Source: a virus. From it: DNA of 33,345 nt. This document shows positions 12,207 through 20,653 of this stretch, in pieces (the stretch's first letter is position 1; every line of letters begins with the position of its first letter). Under the pieces are notes generated by a model. It had not been told where the DNA came from. It ran no database searches and was given only the letters and a program-made list of their open reading frames with translations. Made by a program: the position numbers and the translations under genes. The DNA is taken from positions 1-33,345 of the IMG/VR virus record IMGVR_UViG_3300017605_000308; one strand, given 5' to 3'.

Positions 12207-12435
12207 GTATGACCCGTACGGCACGGTCCGCCAGTGCCCTGAACCCACCTGCGGCAAGACTTACGTTGCCATTCCCAGCAGCAATCCTGGTGTCATCGGT
12301 GTCATGTGGGTTAGGGAGTCCTGGTGGGCTGAAATGTGGCGGGTAGCGCCCGAGGGAATGAAGCTGATCTCGGGTGTGTATGGTGCCTGCTTTTTCCTGG
12401 CGGCCGTCGTCATCATCGCCTACCTGCTCCTGTAA
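12106..12435 (+). CDS. membrane-anchored Cys protein
   Basis: GTG at 12106 with AAAGGAG five bases upstream gives 109 residues. A short domain has cysteines at about 13, 43 and 48 (VRQCPEPTCGKTYVAIP), where C-x4-C could be part of a metal site. The last 22 residues are a hydrophobic helix (GACFFLAAVVIIAYLLL), so the protein should be tail-anchored with the N-terminal domain inside the cell. The family was not recognised. Confidence 0.65.
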   Translation: MSFVSSPGSKHRCAITASGSWYETVNQHVRLRHEYDPYGTVRQCPEPTCGKTYVAIPSSNPGVIGVMWVRESWWAEMWRVAPEGMKLISGVYGACFFLAAVVIIAYLLL

Positions 12436-12438
12436 CCC

Positions 12439-12681
12439 ATGGGCAGCAATAAAGTCTTCGTCGATTCGACAGGGGAGCTAACCGTTCCACACTGTCCTAC
12501 CTGTACGTGTGGCCAGACCAGTAAAGCTGTCACGTACGGACCGGATAAAGCTAAGCCCGGCGATCCCGCGTGGGATCAGATCGTTGCACTTCAGCAGGAA
12601 CATGCATCAGCCGAAGGAGTGTGCGACCATGGCATAGAGTGGGCTACCATGTCCTGGGCGCACTACAAGACAAAGCACTAG
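12439..12681 (+). CDS. small Cys-rich protein
   Basis: ATG at 12439 lies three bases after the previous stop without its own ribosome site, so reinitiation is likely. The 80 residues contain HCPTCTCGQTSKAV and later GVCDHGIEWATMSWAHYKTK, giving C-x2-C-x-C plus C-D-H; zinc binding is plausible. The central segment is helical (AWDQIVALQQEHASAEG). The family was not recognised. Confidence 0.62.
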   Translation: MGSNKVFVDSTGELTVPHCPTCTCGQTSKAVTYGPDKAKPGDPAWDQIVALQQEHASAEGVCDHGIEWATMSWAHYKTKH

Positions 12682-12700
12682 AGAACTGGACGGTAGTCTG

Positions 12701-13450
12701 ATGAATGGCGTACACACTCACGACGCGAACTACGCGAGGCTCAAGAGTCACGCAGTCTGGCAGAAGGGGCGATACGGTCACCCCTTCAGGACCTGCGGCT
12801 ACTGCGGCTGCATCCACCCGGAAGACCTGGCCAAGACCCAGAACTGGTACGCCAGCTGGGCTGACCGGAAGTACGGATGGCCCCACAAGTTCTACGTCGA
12901 GAACCTGGTCAATCCGGAACCCGACAAGCTCTTCATCATCGGCTCCAGTAACGGTAACGAGGCGCCTGGGCACGCCGGCGATGCAACCTGGGTCAGGTAC
13001 GCCGACATGACCGACGACCAGGCCGAGGTGGCGCTTGCCGAGGGTTACGGACCAATCAGCCTGCTCGGGTCCATCAAGGGGAAGAAGAACCCCGACTGGC
13101 TTCTGTTCGGTCACCGGCCCACCCTGTTCGCCAAGTTCTACACCGAACACCTGGCGGACACCGAGATCGAAGACGATGTCAAGGATCTCATCATGCGTCG
13201 CAGCGATCTCTGGATCAACTTCAACGCTGACGGTTCCGATGGCCTGCGGTGGCAGAGGTACTCCGTCAAGTTTCGCGACAAGCTCCCGCCGCACGCCGAG
13301 CGCATCGCGTCCTGTGACGTCTCCGAGTTTCACACCTGGCCGCGGGAGTTCTGCACCGTGTGCGGATGGAGTACCGACGACTTGGACCCCGAGGCCAAGA
13401 AGAACTGGGGTCCGCCTGAGCTTCGTCGCCTTAAGGAGGATGACGATTAG
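12701..13450 (+). CDS. hypothetical protein with two Cys-pair motifs
   Basis: ATG at 12701 gives 249 residues; the ribosome site is weak (GGACGG). Near the N-terminus is FRTCGYCGCIHPEDL, and near the C-terminus EFCTVCGWSTDDLD, so C-x2-C pairs at both ends could jointly hold a zinc ion. Between them is a mixed fold rich in aromatic residues (NWYASWADRKYGWPHKFYVE, DWLLFGHRPTLFAKFYTEHL). The CGYCGxxHPEDL pattern recalls uncharacterised phage proteins known to me only as hypothetical. It is the longest member of the operon. Confidence 0.72.
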   Translation: MNGVHTHDANYARLKSHAVWQKGRYGHPFRTCGYCGCIHPEDLAKTQNWYASWADRKYGWPHKFYVENLVNPEPDKLFIIGSSNGNEAPGHAGDATWVRYADMTDDQAEVALAEGYGPISLLGSIKGKKNPDWLLFGHRPTLFAKFYTEHLADTEIEDDVKDLIMRRSDLWINFNADGSDGLRWQRYSVKFRDKLPPHAERIASCDVSEFHTWPREFCTVCGWSTDDLDPEAKKNWGPPELRRLKEDDD

Positions 13451-13464
13451 CAAGAAATGAAAGG

Positions 13465-13821
13465 ATGAAGGTGTTTGCTGTGGGAACAAGGGATCTGCCC
13501 GAAGGGGTGATGAGTCCATCGGAATATGAGCGCCGAGAGGACGCGGCCCTTCTCGGTGCAGTGATTCCCCCAAGCGGTACCAGCTGCGAGCCGGCAACGA
13601 CTCGGCTTGCAGCTATCACAACCCCCCTGGAAGTTTTGGCAACAATGGAGCCGACTGGTCGCACAATCCCTGGAGAAGAGCGAACCTGGTCGGTTCCTGA
13701 GATGCGTGGACCTGCACGGATTGAAGACCCGACGTGGACCTGGGTTTGCCTCATCTTCGGATCCGAGTTGGCGATGGGTGCGTTTTTCACCATACTCAAC
13801 GTGTGGCTCTGCGGCAAGTAA
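13465..13821 (+). CDS. C-terminally anchored membrane protein
   Basis: The start is ATG 13465 or, better spaced from AGGA, GTG 13471, giving 118 or 116 residues. A soluble acidic region (EGVMSPSEYERREDAALLGA, MEPTGRTIPGEERTWSVPEM) is followed by one C-terminal hydrophobic helix (WVCLIFGSELAMGAFFTILN) with a short WLCGK tail. As the last gene of the rightward operon it runs into the large hairpin at 13814-13884, which even includes its stop. The family was not recognised. Confidence 0.65.
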   Translation: MKVFAVGTRDLPEGVMSPSEYERREDAALLGAVIPPSGTSCEPATTRLAAITTPLEVLATMEPTGRTIPGEERTWSVPEMRGPARIEDPTWTWVCLIFGSELAMGAFFTILNVWLCGK

Positions 13822-13884
13822 GAACGAGCCTGACCCCCTAAGCACACCTGGAAGTGCTGCGGGATCAGGCTCGTTCTTACTTGC
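13814..13884. terminator. bidirectional terminator, 20-bp stem
   Basis: Positions 13814-13833 pair exactly with 13865-13884 (core GAACGAGCCTGA). The loop carries its own 5-bp hairpin (AGCAC 13841-13845 with GTGCT 13854-13858). It lies between two convergent operons and suits termination of both. Confidence 0.85.
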
Positions 13885-13892
13885 GTGTCGGG

Positions 13893-14282
13893 TCAGACGA
13901 GCGGCTTGAACAGCAGTAACCCCGACGCTTCAAATGTCTGGGGTCTTGCGATCTTCGCCGCCTCGAGATCATTGTAGTGCAACCTCGTCGCGATGTCAAT
14001 TAGTGAGTCGTAGCGCGCGATTCTTGCGTTCGCCCTCGAGCCTTTTCGGTTTCGCATCCAATCTCGAAGGGCCTTCGCGCACAGTGGTCCATTGCACCTC
14101 AGGTTTCGCACGTGGCGAGTTCCGTGCTTGCGGCCCCGGAAGAGTTCGTTCTCGAGTTCGCGTCGAATATCGAGAACGACTCCCATGTCCTCGACGTGAA
14201 CATGAAGCTTCAAGAAGGGTACGTAGACATACTCGGGGGCGCTATCCTTCACGAAGACCGATCTGTCACTCACTGACGACAT
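13893..14282 (-). CDS. hypothetical protein in primase operon
   Basis: 129 residues from ATG 14280-14282; a GTG at 14271-14273 with GAGGT ten bases upstream is an equally good start. Both overlap the end of the 14266-16134 gene, so translation is coupled. The first 40 residues are strand-rich (YVYVPFLKLHVHVEDMGVVL), then a basic helical section (RNRKGSRANARIARYDS) and a helix (LIDIATRLHYNDLEAAKIA). The position behind the primase genes suggests a replication accessory function. The family was not recognised. Confidence 0.68.
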   Translation of the reverse strand: MSSVSDRSVFVKDSAPEYVYVPFLKLHVHVEDMGVVLDIRRELENELFRGRKHGTRHVRNLRCNGPLCAKALRDWMRNRKGSRANARIARYDSLIDIATRLHYNDLEAAKIARPQTFEASGLLLFKPLV

Positions 14283-16134
14283 ACCTCACAGTCGGTCGCC
14301 CGCCGGAGTTTGCTGCGGGCTGCACAAGTTCTCGTAGTCTGCCGATGATGACAAGGTTTTTGACGATCTCGAGGACCTGCTTGGTGTTCGCTGACCTTCG
14401 TATGCTCTGGTGAATGTCGCGCACGCTTGGGGCTTTCTGGTTTGCCTTGTAGTGCTTGGCCACGATGGCTATGACACGTTCTTCGAGTTGATTCTCGGGC
14501 GTGTCGGAGATCTCTTCCTTTACGACTCCATACGTTCGGAGTAGATACGGGAAGAGTGCGATGGCCTGGTCTACGATATTCGCGTCGACTTCGAGGGTCT
14601 GGAGATTGCAGGCGAACAGAACAAGCAGTTTCTTGTACAGAAGGTCTATGCGATTCAGGAGTGGCGACCCCGACAGCTCCATCATCCGCTTGGTTGGAAC
14701 GAGCGTCTCATGGAAGAAGTCGTCCCATTGCTTGAATCCGCTGTCGGTAAGGGCAATCATCTTGCTGGTGTCGGCCCAGCGATGTATGCCCTTTAGCATC
14801 TCGGCCGCCGCACCCAGATCGACGATGGTGCCGCCGATGGAGTGCTGCCTCTTAAGTTTACCGGACGCGAACACCCAGCGGTTCATGAACCCTGAAACCT
14901 CATCTGATCTTCCCAGGAGATTTCGAAGGCTTCCATCCTGCGTCGACGAGGTTACCTGGCCAAATGGAAGGTGTGCGACCCGCTCCCCGTGGGTGAGTGA
15001 TCCCGACCCGATCGTCTGGCTGGCGTCGTAGATCTCGATGAGTTGTGGCTTCATCGTTGATCCGACTCGATTTCCCATCGTGACGAGTGTCGCAAGTTCG
15101 TCGAAGTCGACCTGGGCCCTGACGGATGCATACCCAAGAATCTTCTTTGGGAAGGCTGGATCGGGGATAGGGGCAGAGAAGGCTCGAACGACATACTCGG
15201 CTGAGCCTGGTGAACTGATGTGCTTGGTCCCCGTACTCAGTGGATTGTCGTACTCGTATGGCATGACTTCCTGGACGACCCTATGCAGGTAGGATTTGGC
15301 CGACGACTTTCCGGCGCCAGATGGTCCGACGAAGCAGACAAAGAGATTTGGCACGACAGGGCGAGTGTCCTGGAGGGTCCTGTTTCTTCCGACGGCGAAA
15401 CCGATCGACATGAGCCCAGTCCAGAAGTGGTATTCTTCAGGACAGTCGTCAAGTGTCGTGGCATCGAGCCAGGCTCGGAGGAAGGTTTGTTCGGGCACGA
15501 TGGTGCGCCAGTCTATGACTGGTATGTTGGACTGCTTTTCTTCACGTTCTTCTTGCTCGACTTGCTGCTCAACAGCTGATGGTAGGACTCTCACGTTCTC
15601 CGGAGTTTGCACCGGGACTGGTGTCGTGACGGGCGCTTCGAGTACTGGAGCTATGATGGCGCCAGTGATTGACTTTACAAAGCCTAGTTCGACGCCAATT
15701 CGTTCACGAAGCTCGCGGAACTGGGATGGGTCGTTCTTGTAGTGCGGCACGTTGTAGCCGAAGTGCCAGGCCGCCATATCCCAGACGTCCCCGCCTTGGG
15801 CGCAGCCAGAGCAGTAGTAGACGTTCTTCTCTCTGTTCAACCACGCCGATGGGTGCTTGTCTGGATGCGCTGGGTTTGGGCATGATACCTTGATGCTTTC
15901 CTTGAGTCGGCCACCGCGTGTGTCCGGGCGCATTTTCTTGCACCAGCGGTTGTATGCGTCGACCACATCCATAGCTCGGATGGCTTGGTCAAGCTCATCG
16001 TCTTCTGGAGACTTCGTGTACTCGATGTCGGGTGCGTATTCACTCCAGTCTTTGGTCGCGGGAGTACTTGCAGCCTTCGCTGCTTCGTGCTCCTTTACCC
16101 TGCGAAGGAAGACTGAAGTGGTGTCGTCACTCAC
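14266..16134 (-). CDS. CHC2 zinc finger fused to P-loop ATPase (primase-helicase partner)
   Basis: 622 residues from ATG 16132-16134, overlapping the upstream AEP gene by eight bases. Residues 85-111 hold C-x4-H-x17-C-x2-C (SCPNPAHPDKHPS then YYCSGCAQGGDVWD), the CHC2 finger that recognises template in DnaG primases. A linker (about 155-205) leads to an ATPase domain with Walker A GPSGAGKSS (270-278) and Walker B VDFDE (342-346), like DUF3987-type helicase-related proteins. The C-terminus (about 530-622) looks like a winged helix (APSVRDIHQSIRRSANTKQV). No TOPRIM catalytic domain is present; the catalytic primase is supplied by the neighbour. Template binding and unwinding or primer hand-off is the inferred role. 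Confidence 0.82.
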   Translation of the reverse strand: MSDDTTSVFLRRVKEHEAAKAASTPATKDWSEYAPDIEYTKSPEDDELDQAIRAMDVVDAYNRWCKKMRPDTRGGRLKESIKVSCPNPAHPDKHPSAWLNREKNVYYCSGCAQGGDVWDMAAWHFGYNVPHYKNDPSQFRELRERIGVELGFVKSITGAIIAPVLEAPVTTPVPVQTPENVRVLPSAVEQQVEQEEREEKQSNIPVIDWRTIVPEQTFLRAWLDATTLDDCPEEYHFWTGLMSIGFAVGRNRTLQDTRPVVPNLFVCFVGPSGAGKSSAKSYLHRVVQEVMPYEYDNPLSTGTKHISSPGSAEYVVRAFSAPIPDPAFPKKILGYASVRAQVDFDELATLVTMGNRVGSTMKPQLIEIYDASQTIGSGSLTHGERVAHLPFGQVTSSTQDGSLRNLLGRSDEVSGFMNRWVFASGKLKRQHSIGGTIVDLGAAAEMLKGIHRWADTSKMIALTDSGFKQWDDFFHETLVPTKRMMELSGSPLLNRIDLLYKKLLVLFACNLQTLEVDANIVDQAIALFPYLLRTYGVVKEEISDTPENQLEERVIAIVAKHYKANQKAPSVRDIHQSIRRSANTKQVLEIVKNLVIIGRLRELVQPAANSGGRPTVRYVVSE

Positions 16135-17005
16135 CCTCGTACCGCCAGATGTTATCCGTGGTGAGCGCTTCGATGGAGTCCATCGGAACGAAGTCCGACA
16201 TCGCTGTGCGCATGTCGATGAAGAAGCACGAGTCCTTCGGCGAGCGAAGGTTGCGCCCCAGTGGAAGTCGCATGAGATTACCCAACTGGGTTGAGTCGAG
16301 TGAGTCCTGCTTCGGATAGATCTCGACGTTCAGATTGGCCAGGTTCGCGATTGGATCATCTTGACAGCCCGCCTTGACGGCGTCAAACCTGAACCAGTTA
16401 TTGCCCTTGAAGAGGGAATACCCCGCAGCCTCTAGAGCTATCTGGGCACCCTTCCGCGCGTGCTCGCACGACACAAGTCCCGTGAACCCGTACACGTGGA
16501 TACCTTTTGAGCCGGAGTATGCAACGGCGACCGGGATACTCAGTTGATCCGTGACGGCGCGGGCAATGCTGCTAGCGGCCATCTTCATCTGAAGCTTGAT
16601 GACGTCGCGGCCGGGCCCCTGTTTTCTTGAGGCCCAGTGCTCCCGAAGTTCTACATCCTTCCATCCGACATAGTCGATTCCGAACTTCGCGTCGGGGAGG
16701 CGGCCGACCTTTTCGAGATCGATGTCGAATGCAAACAGCTTGACCTTATTGTCTTGGCTCACCATGTAGTGACCGAAGGTCTGTTCGCCCCGGAGGTGGG
16801 CGAGGAGGGAGGGCATGTCGAACTTGTTATCTCGCTGTGGTCTGTATTCGCCGTCTGGGAGCTGAATGGCTCGCACATCAGACCGTGCAATGAACTTACT
16901 GGCGAAAAGCTTGGCGATAGCCTTCGCCGCGTTTTCTTCCACGCAGCCTCCCGTTGTGGATTTATCGTATTGGGGGCAGAAAGAAACAGTAGTCATAATT
17001 CTCAT
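16127..17005 (-). CDS. archaeo-eukaryotic-type primase (AEP)
   Basis: 292 residues from ATG 17003-17005 (a second ATG three codons on is possible). The AEP catalytic motifs are visible: FAFDIDLEK with DID at 94-96 for metal binding, SGSKGIHVYGFTG at 164-176 (the S-x-H motif, His170), and LNVEIYPKQ with Glu228 as third acidic motif, followed by GNLMRLPLG. The pair EIxPKQ and GNLxRLPLG is typical of the AEP branch found in TOTE-type operons and several phages. It should synthesise primers for DNA replication, and perhaps longer products. It starts the leftward replication operon and overlaps the CHC2/ATPase gene. Confidence 0.88.
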   Translation of the reverse strand: MRIMTTVSFCPQYDKSTTGGCVEENAAKAIAKLFASKFIARSDVRAIQLPDGEYRPQRDNKFDMPSLLAHLRGEQTFGHYMVSQDNKVKLFAFDIDLEKVGRLPDAKFGIDYVGWKDVELREHWASRKQGPGRDVIKLQMKMAASSIARAVTDQLSIPVAVAYSGSKGIHVYGFTGLVSCEHARKGAQIALEAAGYSLFKGNNWFRFDAVKAGCQDDPIANLANLNVEIYPKQDSLDSTQLGNLMRLPLGRNLRSPKDSCFFIDMRTAMSDFVPMDSIEALTTDNIWRYEGE

Positions 17006-17017
17006 GACTACCCGATC

Positions 17018-17047
17018 ATCCTAGCTTAAAGCTGATAATCCTTGCAA
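17018..17047 (-). promoter_or_regulatory. primase promoter, nearly leaderless
   Basis: Leftward TTGCAA (17047-17042) and TAGGAT (17023-17018) are 18 bases apart; TAGGAT fits the TAGRRT -10 consensus. The start of RNA would fall near 17011, only about six bases before the primase ATG. Confidence 0.65.
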
Positions 17048-17067
17048 CACCCGATAAAACATTCGTG

Positions 17068-17096
17068 TTGACGTGACGTGCTAAATTGTGTACTGT
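17068..17096 (+). promoter_or_regulatory. rightward promoter divergent from primase
   Basis: TTGACG (17068-17073) and TACTGT (17091-17096) are 17 bases apart. RNA would start near 17103, at the foot of the 17104-17132 hairpin. Confidence 0.58.
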
Positions 17097-17102
17097 GTAC
17101 CT

Positions 17103-17216
17103 CGGCGAGGGCGACACGGCGACGCCCTCGCCAGCCAGAGTGTGCCTTGGCCAGTGCGCTCGTGGTATTGAGATCGGCCCGACCAGGATGCCTCCCCGGT
17201 CGGGCCGATTTCTCTT
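17103..17216 (+). ncRNA. candidate structured small RNA
   Basis: From the predicted start at 17103 the RNA would fold a 10-bp hairpin at its very 5' end (17104-17113 with 17123-17132) and end in a 12-bp hairpin followed by TTTCTCTTTT (17173-17216). No frame with ribosome site lies inside. About 115 bases with a capped 5' end and a classical terminator fit a stable small RNA; a transcription attenuator for the 17271 gene is the alternative. Confidence 0.48.
17173..17209 (+). terminator. intrinsic terminator, 12-bp stem plus T-run
   Basis: ATCGGCCCGACC (17173-17184) pairs with 17198-17209 and is followed by a T-rich tail. It is the most classical intrinsic terminator in the window. Confidence 0.8.
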
Positions 17217-17270
17217 TTGGTATTATCGGTGGATTGTGTTAGTTGCCTAGTGTTATGCATACTGACAGGC

Positions 17271-18761
17271 ATGGATCTTTGGGCGCGGCAACCGATGCAG
17301 ATAATTGACGAGGCTCTCTTCGAGGGCTTTCGTGGATTTACTTGGCATATCGGTTACGCCATGGCGAAGAAGATAGACCCACTCGCCAAGATGAGAATGC
17401 GGGCGCTCCCATATGGCCAGGACATCCGCATCATGCTCATCGACTTTGCCGGCGCTCCGGAGTACGGACTCTTTAGCAGGTACGACAAGCCACTCGCCGT
17501 TTACCCCACCTGGTCCCCAGGCGAGCCCCAGGATCTTCTGATTGAGTTAGCTGCATACAATGTCGGCGAGGACGAGGACATCTGCGGCAACAAGTCTGTT
17601 CGCCCGGAGCATCGCCCAGTACTCGGCCAGAAGCACCGCGTTGTTGTGCATCGTCTCGATGAGTGCGATGACAAGCACACCCTTCTCAAGTTCATCACCG
17701 AGACGCAGAAGACCTACCCTGACTGCGAGATCTTTGTTTCGGGCCTTACGAGCTTTGACCATATCTTCAGCTGGGGCCTTAAGGCTTGTGACTTCAGGCC
17801 GTCGTGCTTCTCGGGCTACCAGATCCTCCCCCGGGTTACTCTACCGTCGGGTAGGACTCTTATCCATAGTCTCCACATGCAGACCAGTCTGTTCGACCCA
17901 AGGTACAGTGATTGGTTTGACCTGCTTGGAATCTCGCAGCTCGAGATGATGGAAGCTTTGGCTCGCGGACGAAAGAAGATGTTTCCGCGATTCACTCTTA
18001 GGTCGGCCCAATGGGCAAGGCGAAACTACTCACTTGTGGAGCCGTTTGCCCTGGATCGCAAGACGCGGCGCAAGGAGAGTTTCTCTTTGAGCGAGGGACT
18101 CATATCTGTACCCAATGACGCTTTCGTTCTTCCAGCTACCCGCAGAAGGGTCATGCGGAACATAGGCATGGAGCTTGGCGAGCTTGACAAGTTCATGTGC
18201 GATACATGTATACTTCAGAATGCCTGCACCCTGTATCGAGAGGGTGCGGTCTGTGGATTGAAGGGGAGTGACGGCGTGGGACTCTCCGACGCATTCGGAA
18301 GCCGTAGCGCTGACCGCATCATCGATGGCCTTGGTGAACTGCTCAAGAAGCAGGCCGATCGGCTTGAGGATGCCATGGCAGCAGAGGATGCCGGCGATCC
18401 GAGCAGTGACGTGACCAAGCAGCTTAACTCGCTATTCGGCAATGCCGTGAAGCTTGCGAAGCTTGTGGATCCAGCCCTCGCCGGCGGATCCAAGGTGCAG
18501 GTCAACATCGGCGTGGGAGCTGGTGGAAATGCTGCAATCGTGGCTTCGCAGGACCCCAGGCAGATCACGGCACAGATCGTGCGTGAACTCGAGTCGCAGG
18601 GAATTCCTCGCGACAAGATAACAGGCCAGATGATCGCTGGCTACTTCGAGAGCATGGGTCTTGGCACCACCAAGAAACAGGCCATCACTGCCGCAAAGGT
18701 CGTCGCCGAGGAGTCGGCCATCGTTCCGAAGGTTATCGAGGGCGAGGCAGAGGCGGCATGA
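17271..18761 (+). CDS. putative terminase small subunit-like protein, long form
   Basis: ATG 17271 gives 496 residues; a TTG at 17217 in frame would add 18 residues that look unnatural. No good ribosome site is seen, and a CATACT box just upstream may make the message nearly leaderless. Residues 1-280 form a large unknown domain (IRIMLIDFAGAPEYGLFSRY, EIFVSGLTSFDHIFSWGLKA). Around residue 310 a Cys cluster FMCDTCILQNACTLYREGAV with CGL after it could bind metal. The C-terminal third is helical with a glycine-rich link (VQVNIGVGAGGNAAIV) and ends in a helix-turn-helix-like part (IPRDKITGQMIAGYFESMGL). The ATGA overlap with the large terminase supports a packaging role. Recognition is by position, not by family. 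Confidence 0.55.
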   Translation: MDLWARQPMQIIDEALFEGFRGFTWHIGYAMAKKIDPLAKMRMRALPYGQDIRIMLIDFAGAPEYGLFSRYDKPLAVYPTWSPGEPQDLLIELAAYNVGEDEDICGNKSVRPEHRPVLGQKHRVVVHRLDECDDKHTLLKFITETQKTYPDCEIFVSGLTSFDHIFSWGLKACDFRPSCFSGYQILPRVTLPSGRTLIHSLHMQTSLFDPRYSDWFDLLGISQLEMMEALARGRKKMFPRFTLRSAQWARRNYSLVEPFALDRKTRRKESFSLSEGLISVPNDAFVLPATRRRVMRNIGMELGELDKFMCDTCILQNACTLYREGAVCGLKGSDGVGLSDAFGSRSADRIIDGLGELLKKQADRLEDAMAAEDAGDPSSDVTKQLNSLFGNAVKLAKLVDPALAGGSKVQVNIGVGAGGNAAIVASQDPRQITAQIVRELESQGIPRDKITGQMIAGYFESMGLGTTKKQAITAAKVVAEESAIVPKVIEGEAEAA

Positions 18762-20653
18762 CAACGCCCGGATCACTTTCGGGGGGACTCCTTGCGGCCA
18801 TTGAAGAACTTGACTGGCTTAAGAATAACCCTGCCTTCGAGGAGCGACCCGCCTCCATCGGTGAGTTTCTCGGACCCAAGTACCTGGATATTGATTCCGG
18901 CATTCGGCCTGGGCTTCGTGGGGTACTTGTCGATATCTTTGGCGAGCAGAGCAATCCTTACAGCTTGGCGCGCTACAGTGAAGCGATGATGACAGGCGCG
19001 ATCGGTATTGGCAAGACGACGTTTGCCAGTATCGCGCTGCCTTACATGGTTCACTGGGTGCTGTGCATCAAGGATCCGCAGAAGTTCTTTGACCTGCTCC
19101 CGGGTTCGCGCATCGCATTCATGCAGATGAGCACATCGGAGGACCAGGCTCGTGAGGTTATCTTCGGAGATATCCAGGCCAGAATCAAGCACAGTCCCTG
19201 GTTCAAGAAGTGGCCTAGTGATCCAAGTTTCAAGAATCAGATTCGCTGGCCCCAGAAGGATATCTGGATTGTGCCGGGCGACAGCGCAGAAACAACCTTC
19301 GAGGGATACAACATACTCGGAGGAATTCTTGACGAGATGGATTCTCACAAGATAACCCTCAAGAAAGATTATGCTGAGAACGGTTACGAAACAATCAGTA
19401 ACCGTATCAAGTCAAGGTTCGAGGACCGCGGCCTGTTCATCCTCATCGGCCAGATGAAGGGTCAGCGTGGGTTTGCCGCTCGACACTTCGCTCGCATGAA
19501 GGACGAGGAGAACTCCTACGCCAGTCGAATGACCCTATGGGAGTCGTTTGGCTGGGAGAAGTATCTACGGCCCGACGGCACTAGGGATAGCTTCTGGTTT
19601 GATTCCAGGCGGAAGATAGAGATCCCGCGTTTGGTGGCCGAGTTCGTGGAAAATCCTGACTTCATGGAGATACCCAACGTCTACAAGTCTAATTTCCTGA
19701 AGAACCCCGAGAAGGCCCTCAAGGACCTAGCAGGCATGCCGCCTGCCGTGGGAAGTCCTTTCATCGGCATGACTTGGCTTCTTGATGAACCAGCACAGCG
19801 ATGGGCTGAGAGGTTTGGCATCGACGAGTCGCCGGTAAATGACAATATCTCGAACCCAGGGTTTGCCGAATGGTTCAGAGCCAAGGATAGCTTGCCGCGT
19901 GTGATTCACATTGACATTGCCTATAGCGGTGACGGGGACGCTTTAGGGTTGGCCATGGGACACATCCGAGAGATAAAGGAAATCGAGGACGAAGCAAGGC
20001 CCGTGATTGTCTTCGACTTCCTTATGCGGATTCGGGCTGCACCTGGACGTGAAATCATTCTGGGTGATGTGCGTCGGATCATATATTTGCTGCGAGATGT
20101 GCTAGGCTTTAGGATCAAGTTCGTTAGTTTAGATGGATTCCAGAGTACTGACACCGTCCAGCAACTCCGGAAGAAGCGTTTCCAGTCCGACTATCTTTCC
20201 ATCGACAAGAGCCTTCTTCCATACCACGACCTTCGTGATGCGATCTACGATCAGCGAGTCGAGTGGCCTAAGTACATGGTGTATATGGAGCATGGGTCCA
20301 CAAAGCTCGTCGATATAGCTTGGCAGGAGTTGAGTCAGCTCGTCGACGACGGCAAGAAGATTGACCACCCGCAGAATGGCAGTAAGGATGTATCTGATGC
20401 CATGGCGGGAGTAGTGCATGTTTTGATGGGTGACAGGTCGTTCCGTCGCGGGGTATCGTTGCAACAGCAGCGAACTTCTCGCGCCGACGGCGCAATCTCT
20501 GTCGATTCTGATTTGCCTCGTGTCCCTGTTCCCCCGAACCTCAGTGGCCTGAGTATTCCGGGTTACGGTGATCCTCGCATCTCGGTTCCGCCAGGAATGC
20601 GCGGAACTGGAGACATCTACGATGGAACAGGAATCTCTCGCCCCCGCCGCTAG
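18758..20653 (+). CDS. terminase large subunit
   Basis: 631 residues from ATG 18758 in ATGA overlap with the upstream gene. Walker A is GAIGIGKTT (80-88), Walker B GGILDEMD (188-195) with Asp192 and Glu193, and the coupling region ILIGQMKGQRG lies at 228-238. The RNase H-like nuclease domain shows HIDIAYSGDGDALGLA (Asp386), FVSLDGFQSTD (Asp459) and NGSKDVSDAMAG (Asp544, Asp547). The enzyme cuts concatemeric phage DNA and pumps it into the prohead using ATP, docked on the portal. A Pro/Gly-rich tail follows the nuclease domain. Nearby Mu-like portal and protease genes fit a Mu/SPP1-type packaging module. Confidence 0.95.
   Translation: MTTPGSLSGGLLAAIEELDWLKNNPAFEERPASIGEFLGPKYLDIDSGIRPGLRGVLVDIFGEQSNPYSLARYSEAMMTGAIGIGKTTFASIALPYMVHWVLCIKDPQKFFDLLPGSRIAFMQMSTSEDQAREVIFGDIQARIKHSPWFKKWPSDPSFKNQIRWPQKDIWIVPGDSAETTFEGYNILGGILDEMDSHKITLKKDYAENGYETISNRIKSRFEDRGLFILIGQMKGQRGFAARHFARMKDEENSYASRMTLWESFGWEKYLRPDGTRDSFWFDSRRKIEIPRLVAEFVENPDFMEIPNVYKSNFLKNPEKALKDLAGMPPAVGSPFIGMTWLLDEPAQRWAERFGIDESPVNDNISNPGFAEWFRAKDSLPRVIHIDIAYSGDGDALGLAMGHIREIKEIEDEARPVIVFDFLMRIRAAPGREIILGDVRRIIYLLRDVLGFRIKFVSLDGFQSTDTVQQLRKKRFQSDYLSIDKSLLPYHDLRDAIYDQRVEWPKYMVYMEHGSTKLVDIAWQELSQLVDDGKKIDHPQNGSKDVSDAMAGVVHVLMGDRSFRRGVSLQQQRTSRADGAISVDSDLPRVPVPPNLSGLSIPGYGDPRISVPPGMRGTGDIYDGTGISRPRR

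Noticed and set aside
12644-13597. Minus-strand frame of 317 codons
   Set aside because: It opposes four well-supported operon genes and has no start signal.
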